A stretch of DNA of 64,000 bases from Dichetophora obliterata (lineage: Eukaryota; Arthropoda; Insecta; Diptera; Sciomyzidae): NCBI GenBank assembly GCA_963920525.1, contig OY986439.1, positions 212,543,500-212,607,499 of the forward strand. The letters are read 5' to 3'. Below are positions 44,692 through 53,866 of the stretch, piece by piece. The position numbers were made by a program, and so were the translations under genes. Position 1 is the stretch's first letter, and every line of letters begins with the position of its first letter. The notes beneath the pieces were generated by a model. It saw nothing but the letters and a program-made list of their open reading frames with translations, was not told the DNA's origin and searched no databases.

Positions 44692-44782
44692 CAGCAGGAG
44701 GCGATGTGCTTGGTGGTGTTGAGATCTGTGCGGCTGAATCGCGTCGGCCGCCAAGGCGCTGACGTACAGTGGACTCTTCCAG
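44692..44782 (-). CDS. Host gene exon 2, radish-like candidate
   Basis: 91 bp between acceptor CTAAACTGCAG (44784-44783) and donor GGTAAAA (44691-44690). It reads LEESTVRQRLGGRRDSAAQI then STPPSTSPPA and one base of a Gly codon. One RRDS site. It enters in phase 0 from exon 1, 3.0 kb upstream, and is followed by a 71-bp intron. Supported by both splice sites and by continuation of the RRxS style. Confidence 0.85.
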
Positions 44783-44882
44783 CTGCAGTTTAGGAAGAAA
44801 TTTAAGTGTTGCGGTGAGTACAAAGATATATCTCTATAGTATATATTTAAAACTAGAGCAGCAAAAAAGTTTGCAAACTAAA

Positions 44883-45127
44883 AGAGGCTTTATTATACAA
44901 AGTTGTCAGTTCGAAGTTTACTCAATTTACGTTGCACAAGCGTCAAAAAATAATTATACTTTTGCTTCAGAAGTTGTTTTATGCGCACCTATAAAAAAGT
45001 AACGAACGCTGAGACAAAGCCTAATTATTTTGGTTTTTTTCTTCGTTTCTCCGGACGCTTGTGCAACGAAACTTGAGTTCAAAGTGAATTCAAAGTCGAA
45101 CTGGGATCTCTTTATAATATAGCCTCT
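44883..45127. mobile_element. Hairpin MITE in intron of the host gene
   Basis: AGAGGCTTTATTAT at the left and ATAATATAGCCTCT at the right are inverse, and the inner arms CGTTGCACAAGCGTC (44931) and GACGCTTGTGCAACG (45054) match perfectly. It forms a ~245-bp foldback with no coding frame. No clear target duplication. Confidence 0.65.
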
Positions 45128-45640
45128 GTGCTAAAAATTTTCAAATTTTGATTTTTATAAATTTCTATATAAAGTACACTCAATACATTTAATTAAGGGG
45201 TAATACTACCTTTTTAGTTTTTTCCATTATTTAATATTGACTAAAATACTTGCTAAGCTTTTTAAAAATGATATACAAAAAATCTGTATAAACGGTAAAA
45301 TTTTTTAAATATAAGAAGAATGATTTTTTCACTAAAGTCATGAGACTGATTTGCGGACAATTTACGAGATCGCTTTAAATGCTTCGTGTTTTAATTTTGT
45401 GTTAATTTAGTGTCCTAAACTTTATTTAAGACTGTTGGTACATATTATTCTTTTAAAAGGGGTCACTAGATCCATTACCTATGTTGTATAATCATAGTAT
45501 CTAGTATCTATACTAGAATAATAGCTAATGCCAAAATAAGTGTAATGCGTTTTTCTCGTAAACATATTGTAAATGGAAGCGCAATTTAACTACTTTGAAC
45601 TGGAAGGAGCACAAAAAAGTGAGGAAAGATGCCACAACCG
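45128..45640. other. Intronic non-coding stretch
   Basis: Within the 3-kb intron between exons 1 and 2 of the minus-strand gene; nothing recognised. Confidence 0.5.
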
Positions 45641-46500
45641 TTGCTATGCGGTCCAATTAGGAATATTTTATGTTTAAGCTTAATCCTGCTCTACCATCCA
45701 AGCAGTAGTGGACAAACTAAAAAGGTATCGGTTCAAATTCTGCGATCCGTTTGCTAAGGAACTACTTAGTAGGTAGGTCACAAAGAGTTCGTGTGGGTCA
45801 AAATGTATCTATGCTAAGAAGCACTACTAGCGAAGTATCTCAAGGCTCTGTTCTGGGACCGCTGCTATTTACAATGTTCATAAATTATATTTTCAGCAAG
45901 TGGCAATACGTCACTATGCGTGCATATGCTGATGACCTCCATTTGCACTTGTCCATACCCATCTACCTGGTTAAATATATAGCTTTGGTATCTAAATGAG
46001 CAGATGAAAATTTGCAAACATTGAAAACCAGGAAATAATTTGTTTTAATGCCATCAAACTAAAACTTGTGAGTATAAAATTAAGAGATGACCCTCGCCTG
46101 CAATGAACACATCAACTCATGCGTAAAAAAGTGTGTCATCTTCTTAGTAATCTCTGAATGACATCAGGATTTGTGCCCGTTGAAAAAAAAACTTGTATTA
46201 CATTTGATTATGACAATCATAACATACTCTGAAATCGTGTACTACAAACTTGACTCTGATCTTTTAGTCCCTACATAAGCTCCTGGTAGCTTTTAATAAT
46301 GCAGCTCGCTATGTCTAAGAAAGTCTGATAATATCTCTGTCTGTTGTTAAAACTATCTTGGTCGTGACTTCCTAAGTTACTGTCCAGCTGGACACTTTAT
46401 TTTCCTACACTGGATCATCTATACACTTAGTCTTACATATCTTTTTGAAAAGTTGAAGTTTTGCAGATCAAGTAGAAATATGAACCTCATGATCCCTAGA
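45640..46500 (+). pseudogene. Jockey-like LINE RT fragment, antisense in an intron
   Basis: The frame at 45751-45999 reads YLVGRSQRVRVGQNVSML, TSEVSQGSVLGPLLFTMFIN and MRAYADDLHLHLS: RT motif B-prime (SQGSVLGPLLF) and the YADD catalytic box. Beyond 46000 only scattered matches remain (CNEHINSCVKKC, TIITYSEIVYYKLDS), heavily broken. A degraded copy, oriented opposite to the host gene. Confidence 0.8.
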
Positions 46501-46767
46501 TAAAATGTAATTTACTCCAGTAGTTTGTTTTTCTTTAGTGTTTTTAGGTCGTGTAATTAATTACCTAATAGTATTAAATGCTTTTCTAATAAAATTAACT
46601 TTAACCATTTAATTTTCATACACTTCCCTTAGCTCCCAATTTTTTCATACTTTTTTTTAGGAATTTAAAATATCTTTTCTTTTTTTTTAGGGAATAATTT
46701 TACAATGTATAAATTTAAGTCTTTTTAGGTACTATCATGATTGAAAGCAGCCTGTATTGTTAATGTG

Positions 46768-47234
46768 CATTTCGTACCCGAGAAACAATTTTATATTTTG
46801 TGTCAATAAAGTATCTGATAATTTTCCGGTGCCTGTGTCGGTAAATTTCCGGCCTCTGGATCGAAAGAAGTGCTAGTTCTGGAACAACTTGGTCAGGCAC
46901 AATGTACGAACGAAGACTGAATCGGCCACTCGTCAGTTTATTGTATCCGAATATAGTCGCTCGTTTTTGTTGGGTATATTTCGGGTACATTATAGTTAAG
47001 ACTCAGGCCAGTTTCAATACATATCAGCTAATTTATGATAAAATATATAAATTTTTTCTCGGGTTCTGTTCGCTAAAGCTCGTTTGCATTCGGCTTAATA
47101 TCAATTTGCAAATAATTTTTTTTCATAAACTTCGCAGTTTTTCGTTACTACTCGTAGCTTTTAAAAATAAAATTGAGTCCAATACTCTGGACTTTTGTGC
47201 CTGAGGTACAGACACAAACTGTTTCTCGGGGTAT
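46768..47234. mobile_element. Probable TIR element in intron
   Basis: The left end CGTACCCGAGAAACAATT and right end, inverse, GATACCCCGAGAAACAGTT agree at about 14 positions, with TTTTGTGTC and TTTGTGTC following on each side. No coding frame recognised. Boundaries approximate. Confidence 0.45.
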
Positions 47235-47804
47235 CTCAAATGTTCTTATAAACATTGTAAATTCGGCATGCAAAATAATTATTCTTATATGCCATTTTTT
47301 TGTGCGGTTAAAAATCGATAGTGTCGTGAATTATGTAAAATTTTATTTTTTTTAAAACTATGTTACTATATTACCTTTATTGCCAACCATAAAACATTTT
47401 TGTTTTATTTCTTATATAATATAAAACAAATAAAAAATTAAAAAAAAATATTTCGAAATAAAACGGGTTGAACATCTATAAAAAACTGAAATAAAAAATA
47501 TTATTTAATTTTTTCCTATATTAACTGCAGTAAATTATGCTTGATATCATGCACACAAGATATTATTATTACCCCTTAACATAAAAATATTGCATATAAG
47601 TTATCTGTTTAAACTTGATAAACGAAAATTTTAATAAATAATTTTCACTAAGGTAATTTTTAAGCATTTTAACTGTAAAAAGCTTGATTTAATTTGCTTC
47701 TGTAATTATAATTTTTTTCGTTTAAGTTATTTTTTTTTTAAATTGATTTCGTAAATACAGCTATGATTTCAATTTTTTTTAAATTTATAACTCAAAATAC
47801 TAAC
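47235..47804. other. Intronic non-coding stretch
   Basis: AT-rich intron directly downstream (minus sense) of the exon at 47910-47805; nothing recognised. Confidence 0.5.
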
Positions 47805-47910
47805 CTGCTCTCGAACCATATCGTCCCAACCATTGCCACCAAGCCATATCAGTCCCACTTGGTGGGACATAATCGGTAAATTGCAGACGAAGCATATTGC
47901 TGTCATAGTC
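47805..47910 (-). CDS. Host gene exon 1 of the readable set, radish-like candidate
   Basis: 106 bp between acceptor ATACTTTCCAG (47912-47911) and donor GGTTAGT (47804-47803). Phase 0 at the donor forces the frame TMTAICFVCNLPIMSHQVGL, IWLGGNGWDDMVREQ, which joins LEESTVRQR of exon 2 directly. It has a CxxC-like ICFVC segment and a hydrophobic GLIWLGG stretch, unlike the Ser/Arg-rich exons. The ATG five bases from the acceptor could be the start codon if upstream exons are leader only; otherwise coding continues beyond about 48 kb. The intron to exon 2 is 3022 bp and holds transposon fragments. Less certain than exons 2-5. Confidence 0.7.
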
Positions 47911-47912
47911 CT

Positions 47913-48486
47913 GGAAAGTATAAGATTGTAAATTTTATTGCATTAAAAAGTTTTCAACGTTTAAGGAAAAAAGAAAAAAAAAAAAGGAAACATAAGAGTT
48001 TAAAAGGACATTAACAGAAATAGTAAAACAATCATGCAAATAATGAAACTGTAACAAATTATATAGTATAAGCAAGGGATTATGTAAAATATAATATATA
48101 CATTGCCTTACATTGAAATTAAAAAGTAAAGCCTCAAAATCAAGCCTCTTAAATGATCCACAAATAGCTAGCTTACGGCCCACCTCATGTCAAAGATCAA
48201 AATAATATAAAGAATCTAGTGTTAATAAAAATCATTATGAAAATTGAAAAATTCGAGTAGATAACTGCTTAACAGCTGTTAATTTACAGAACAGAATTCA
48301 GAAAAGCTTCCAGAAAAGATAACAAAAATTTTTTAGCATAAGTATTTGCCAGCAAAAATCAATTTTATTTCGTATATTTAGAAAAAACAAAATTACACTG
48401 AATGTTGTTGTTAACGGAAAGTAACATAAAATGGACATGCTTTTAACAGAAATAGAAATGAAGTATGAGTTAAGAGTTTGTGCCAT
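47913..48486. other. Non-coding stretch upstream of first readable exon
   Basis: Intron upstream of the first exon found; the pyrimidine-rich tract before its acceptor is AATCTTATACTTTCCAG. No further exon recognised. Confidence 0.45.
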
Positions 48487-48489
48487 TTA

Positions 48490-48728
48490 GGGCCAGTTTT
48501 TCGGTACGAGTTAAAGCTTAAGTCAAATTAAACCTAGCTTAACTCATCAAAATTGGACGTTTACACTCGGTTTAACTAGACATTGTAGCATTCGTTGAAG
48601 TTAAATTGACTTAAATTATCATATAATGTGTTTATTTTTTGCCTAAACCGAGTTTAAACATCCAGTTTGGGTGAGATAACCTCAGTTTAATTTGACTAGA
48701 GTTTAAGCTCGCACTTAAAAAGTAGTCC
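48490..48728. mobile_element. PIF/Harbinger-like hairpin MITE, 239 bp
   Basis: The left end GGGCCAGTTTTTCGGTACGAG and the inverse right end GGACTACTTTTTAAGTGCGAG are related, flanked by TTA on both sides (48487-48489 and 48729-48731). Inner arms of about 70 bp (AAGTCAAATTAAACCTAGC and, inverse, TAGTCAAATTAAACTGAGG) extend the foldback. No coding frame. Confidence 0.65.
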
Positions 48729-49296
48729 TTATTGTATAAAACAATGCATAAATATTTAAATTGCTCAATAAAAATCTGAACTTAGATTTATATAGTATAC
48801 ACAAAGCTGAGATTTTTAGACTTAAATTTACGTACAGCGCTAGACAATAAAGATTATTTACAAAGGTCATGCAATCTTGATGGCGTGTCAAAATGTGTAG
48901 TTTAAGAAAAGTTTTAATGCAGGTAATTTATATGTAACTATTTACTGAATACAGACAGAAGAGTACAAAACTGTTAGAGCTCCGCAGCTTTTAGAAAGCT
49001 TTTACCAAAGACTAAAATTGAAGCAGTAAGAAAGCGTTGTCAGTTTAGCGTAGACCAGAACCAAGCTAAGCAAAGTACAGTATAAAAACAAGCTTAAATG
49101 GTGTCTTCATAAGATACAGAGAAATGAGAGAACTGCAAGCAGTAAAAAAAGGAGAATAATGTGGTAGATAAGGAACAGTTAAAAAAGAAAAGAAAAAGTA
49201 AAGCATGTGTTTTAATGAAAAAAAAAAAAATAAAAACAACTCTTCTTATTAGTAGGTTCTTAAAATATTTTCAAATTATTGTATACATATATATTA
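48729..49296. other. Non-coding stretch
   Basis: No gene recognised. 49297-49400 is a solo relative of the end of the next element (GCGGGTCAAAAAAATCA ..). Confidence 0.4.
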
Positions 49297-49406
49297 GAGC
49301 GGGTCAAAAAAATCAAATATTTTTTTTTTAAAAGTGACACGTAAAAATGGGTTTTGTCCGATACAATTTCATATACAAGTACAATGTATATTATGCATAT
49401 ATATAA

Positions 49407-50605
49407 GGGTGGGTCAAAAAAAATCATCAGAGTTTTTTTTTAAATGACACGGAAAAAAAAGACACCTTAAAAAATGCTCACCTAATCTGAGCTCTTTATT
49501 TTAATAGGAAGAAGATACTTCGCATCGCAGTTTTTTTTTTTTCAGTCCAATAGAAGACAATTCATACCTCATCATTAATTGATTGTACAGAAAAATGTTT
49601 TCCAAGAATTTTGTAGAAAATTTAATGCTCTACAAAAAAGGTATCCCATATCTTTTCCTTAAACCTCACCATTTGAATGATATTGAAGATTTAAGTTTGA
49701 TATTTTTAGGACATATTTCAATTCTGGTTATGAATTTTATAACTCGACAACAAATGGCTATTATAAAATGCGCAACACAAATTTTTGTAGGAAATTAACT
49801 GCTCTATAATAATGGTATCAGATATTTTGGTGATTAAATTAAGCGTTCAAAAGATATTCCTCATAAAACTTTCATGTGTACTGATTTTAAAAGTTATTGA
49901 TTAGATAATGGAAAAATTGCAATTTAATTTATAAGTTTTGAGAAAATTTACACAAATTTTAGTTTTTATCAACTGAGAAACTTCAAAATATTTTTCAAGT
50001 TCTTTTATGTGTATGTATCTTTGTCTACATTAAAAAAATAAATTGTACATCATTTATCGCTTAGTTAATTATTTATTAATAAAAAAAGCAAAGTTTTCAT
50101 TATAAATATATTATAATAAAAATAAAACTCAAATAATACTTATATTAATCACACAAAATGAAATTCGTATGAAATTCATAAATTAAATTGAAATTTTTCT
50201 ATTATCTAATCAAAAACTCTGAAAATCAGTAAACATGAAGGTGTTTGATGATGCATATCTTTTGAACGTTTAATTTAATCGCCAAAATATATGATACCAT
50301 TTTTAAAGAACAGTTAATTTCCTACAAAAATTTGTATTACGCATTTAATAAAAGTCATTTATTGTCGAGTTATAAATTAAAAAAAAAAAATTTATGTTTA
50401 AAAAAATCAAACTTAAATCTTCAATATCATTCAGTATCATCAGGGATACCATTTTTGTAGATGATCAGTTAATGATGAGGTATGAAATTTTTTCTATTGA
50501 ACTGATAAAAAAACTGCGATGCGGAGCAGCTTTCTATTAAAATGAAGAGCTCTATCAACCCATTTTTCCGTGTCATTTAAAAAAAATTGATTTTTTGACC
50601 CACCC
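49407..50605. mobile_element. Giant palindromic Harbinger-like foldback, 1199 bp
   Basis: Termini GGGTGGGTCAAAAAA and its inverse, flanked by TAA on both sides (49404-49406 and 50606-50608). The arms are inverse copies almost to the centre: for example CAATAGAAGACAATTCATAC/CTCATCATTAA at 49549-49578 against its inverse at 50474-50500; ATTTTTGTAGGAAATTAACTG at 49780 against 50310; TTGATTAGATAATGGAAAAA at 49897 against 50195. Arms are about 550 bp with a central loop near 49960-50110. The TWA duplication and GGG tips suggest PIF/Harbinger. No coding frame. Confidence 0.85.
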
Positions 50606-51027
50606 TAATGACCCACCCGTGTTGCGCAAAACAATAGCAACAAAATAAGTGCGCTGCAACAAAATCGTGTATCTTTTTTAATATTGGGGACACACAAAAA
50701 TGATTATAAGAATCAAAGCATATATTCATACACCATATTTTTAACAAATCAAATTCAAATTTGGTTTTGTTTTTTTTAATTAAATTTCAAATTAATGTGG
50801 CTACATTCAATTTGTCTGAGATCAAAATAAAAGCAAGAAAACTTGAAAAATGTAAAAAGAGTACAAAAATTACAAGAATTACCGGTAAAGTTCCGTTATT
50901 GTAAAGCACGTGTTGTTTGTAAGTCATAAACATTTAAGTTTAGTTTGATGACGCACTGTTTGATGACGAGCCGTTGAGAACGATTAAAGAAGTTACAGAC
51001 CGGCAGAGAAACCTTTGCTTACAGCTA

Positions 51028-51394
51028 AAGCCTAGTATTCTGTTCGTTTGCGTGAAATTTAGCTGGCATCATCTATTTATTTGTTGCGTGAAATTTCGGA
51101 CTCAAAGTTTGATGCGAGGAATTTCTATGGCAACGTTTCTCAGAGAGACTCAGAGAATAAGTTGGGAGATTTCATATGATGTCTCTCTTTTCACTTCAAA
51201 ATAAATAGGCAGTACAATTAAATTGTCGTGAAAAAATGTTGCTCAGAAATATGTTGCTATAATTTCACGCAGCGAAACAGAGTACTGCTCTGACGAACAT
51301 GTTGTGAAAATTTCCACGCTTGTTACGCTGCTGTCACTTTTTGTATGGAAATTTGAGTGAAATTTCACATGAAACTGAACAGAGTACTAGGCTT
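51028..51394. mobile_element. MITE family A, copy 3, inside the Tc1 transposase
   Basis: 367 bp from AAGCCTAGTATTCTGTTCG to CAGAGTACTAGGCTT, colinear with the copies at 1-361 and 4855-5220. It separates the remnant N-terminal part of the Tc1 gene from its catalytic part, so it post-dates the Tc1 insertion. Confidence 0.88.
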
Positions 51395-52130
51395 AAGCAT
51401 AAAAAACAATGTGAGGTGTTACAATTTAAACAATTCTGTCTTAAATTGTGACAACAAGTTGCAATTTATTGTTTTTAAGACTCAGTCTTGCAAAAGATCA
51501 CCTAAATTGGACCGTTCAAAAATCGAAAACCGTTTTTTAGCAATGAATCAAAGTTCAACTTGATTAATTCAGATGTGATGTGCACGGTACGGTGCCACCC
51601 AGGTACACGACTTGAAGTCCGAAACTGCAAAATATATTTTAAGCCCGGAGGTGGTGGCATTATGGTCTGCACTTGTTTTTCCTATAATGAAGTTGAACCA
51701 TTTCAAAAAATCGATGGAATTATGGATCGATTTGTATATAATGAAATTTTAGAAAGCAAGATGCAACCACATTCAGAGTAGAATATGCCGCTCCAGTGAA
51801 CGTTTCAGCCCGACAACGACCCGAAGCACACTTCAAAGCTCATCAAAGATTACATTAGAGGCAATGGGATTCAAGTCCTTGATTGGCCGGCACAGTCACA
51901 ATGACTTGAATTCCATTGAAAATCTTTTTGGGATTTGGAAGGTAAAAGTTTTTGGTCAAAGGTTTTACAATAAGACTGCACTGTACGAAGCCCTGAAACT
52001 TAATTGGGAACCTAATACCAACATATCTTATTTAATAGAGTCGATGTCGCTCAGATGTGCAGCGGTTATCAAGAATAATGAATCTAACACCATATATAAA
52101 TGTTGTTGCTTTTGTTTTGCTCTCAGATAA
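51395..52130 (+). pseudogene. Tc1-family transposase catalytic region, broken
   Basis: Recognisable pieces in order: RSPKLDRSKIENRFLAMNQS with a damaged first-Asp region at about 51520-51570; HPGTRLEVRNCKIYFKPGGG; GIMVCTCFSYNEVEPFQKID; GIMDRFVYNEILESKMQPHS; then, in another frame, [20 protein letters not shown] with the second Asp (about 51808); VLDWPAQSQ at 51877; and SIENLFGIWK (51915) with the Glu. At least three frame breaks and stops. A different Tc1 lineage from the 21-kb copy, as the pentads around the catalytic residues differ. Confidence 0.88.
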
Positions 52131-52508
52131 ACTGAATGAAATCACATTAATTTTAAATTTAATAAAGAAAACAAAACCAAATTTGAATATGATTTGTTTT
52201 TAATATGATGTGTGAATATATGCTTTGGTTTCTATAATCATTTTTGTGTGTACCTAATATTTAAAAAGATATACGATTTTGTAGCAGCGTACCGATTTTG
52301 TTGCTATTGTTTTGCGCAACACTGTATATGCATAATATACAGTGAACATGCATATGAACTTGTATGGGACAAAAATTACCAAAACATTTTGGAAAATTAA
52401 ATGAAAACATCTCAAGACGTTAAACTATAAACTAAATTCAGACTTGCATTTCAATGAGTCTAAAAAAAAAGGAGTTTTGAACAAATTCACATCTATGAAA
52501 GAAATGAG

Positions 52509-53064
52509 CAGGGCTAGGATTTCGATGGCATGTCTTTTTTTTTCTACTGCTTTCAAGACATTTCGTGGTTATCTAGAACGTCCATTTATCTTTTTTTAAT
52601 TCCAAATATGAAAAGTTTTTAGGTCATTTTATCGTCATTTTTTAGCGGTTTTAGTTTTTAGGTCATTTTTATTAAGTTGAAGGCATTTTTTGGTAATATT
52701 AAGCGATTTTTGAGTTATTTTACTGTCATTTTTGGACGTTTTTAATTTTTAGAGCATTTTCCGGTTTTTAGGTCATTTTAGTGTAATCTTTAAATATTTT
52801 TTGTTTTTTTTTCTCAAGGGAGTAGCTTTGTTTACAGACTTCGATGAAAGAAAAGCTCTGCGCGTGGTAAAACTGACGAAAAGTATAAAATAAATTTTAA
52901 TTTAGAAATGTTTTATTTTTAAGGCTAAATTGTTTGTTTATTTTTTATGCAATTGTTTGCCTTTTTTGATAATTTTTGTCAGTTTTTAGGTCATTTTCTG
53001 CAGTTTTTAGGTCCTTTTTGTTATTTTTGTAGGTCATTTTTTGCAGTTTTAGTTTTTTCATTGC
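52509..53064 (+). mobile_element. hAT-type MITE, left arm of a head-to-head pair
   Basis: Starts CAGGGCTAGGATTTCGATGG, the same terminus as the 15965 element, preceded by GAAATGAG. The body is the family's TTTTTAGGTCATTTT-rich array. Its own right end is missing: the sequence runs into a small CAGGG..CCCTG-bounded segment (53065-53151) in opposite sense. Together with 53160-53858 it forms a large foldback. Confidence 0.65.
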
Positions 53065-53159
53065 CAGGGCTCGAATTTATATTGACATAAAAAAATGACA
53101 AAAATTACCTCAAAACTGCAGAAAATGACCTAAAAACTGACAACTACCCTGGTAATAAG

Positions 53160-53858
53160 CAGGTCTCAGACTTTGATGAACTAAAAAACTTCAAAAAATT
53201 ACCTAAAAATATGACAAATATTACCTAAAAATTGCAGAAAACGACATAAAAACTGACAGCAATTACCTAAAAAATGCAAACAATTGCATAAGAAATAAAC
53301 AAAAAACTAAGCCTTAAAAATAAAACATTACTAGATTAAAATTATTTTATGCTAGCATATCCTGAGTTTTTATTTAACACTTGTTATATTTTTCTACATA
53401 CCCTTCGTCAGTTTTACCACGCGCAGAGCTTTTTTTTATCGAAGACTATAAACAAAGCAACTTCTTTGCCGAAAGGTAATGTTTTTGATTGAAGTGACTC
53501 TAGTGTTAAAGAAATATGTTAAAAAATTAACATTTTGACATATTTTAATACGAAAAAAAAACTAAAAATTATTTAAAAATTACACTAAAATGATCTTAAA
53601 ACCCGAAAAATGCTCTAAATATTAAAAAAGTCCAAAAATGACAATAAAATAACTGAAAAATCTATAAAAATTACCAAAAAATGCCCTAAATCTAGTAAAA
53701 ATAACCTGAAAACAAAAAACGATGAAAAATGACGAAAAAATGTCCTAAAAACTTTTCATACTTTTAATTTAGGGAACATAAATGGACGTTTTAAATAAGC
53801 AGGAAATGTCTTAGAAGCAGCAGAAAAAAGATGACATGTCATCAAAATCCTAGCCCTG
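53160..53858 (-). mobile_element. hAT-type MITE, complete, 699 bp
   Basis: Ends CAGGTCTCAGACTTTGATGA and, at the other side, CATCAAAATCCTAGCCCTG; flanking octamers GTAATAAG (53152-53159) and GTAATGAG (53859-53866) differ at one base. Same family as 15965-17826 and carrying the uninterrupted version of the site (inverse GCTTCTAAGACATTTCC, about 53797-53820) into which the Harbinger element inserted in that copy. Confidence 0.85.
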
Positions 53859-53866
53859 GTAATGAG

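Larger units (their letters stand above)
50617..52324 (+). mobile_element. Tc1-like transposon with ~190-bp TIRs, defective
   Basis: The left arm (50617-50806) and inverse right arm (52140-52324) share GTGTTGCGCAAAACAATAGC, CACACAAAAATGATTATA, AAAGCATATATTCA and CAAATTTGGTTTTGTTTT in the same order. The right end CACTG is followed by TA; the left tip has CCGTG and no TA, so it is damaged. It contains a broken transposase and a MITE family A copy. It sits at the centre of a diverged outer palindrome: 49340-49400 resembles the inverse of 52325-52380. Confidence 0.85.

Noticed and set aside
44769..45002. 77-residue plus-strand frame in the host-gene region
   Set aside because: Overlaps exon 2 antisense and a foldback MITE; no features.
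49583..49798. 71-residue frame inside the giant palindrome
   Set aside because: Lies in one arm of the palindrome, with the other arm disrupting the equivalent frame; no family features.
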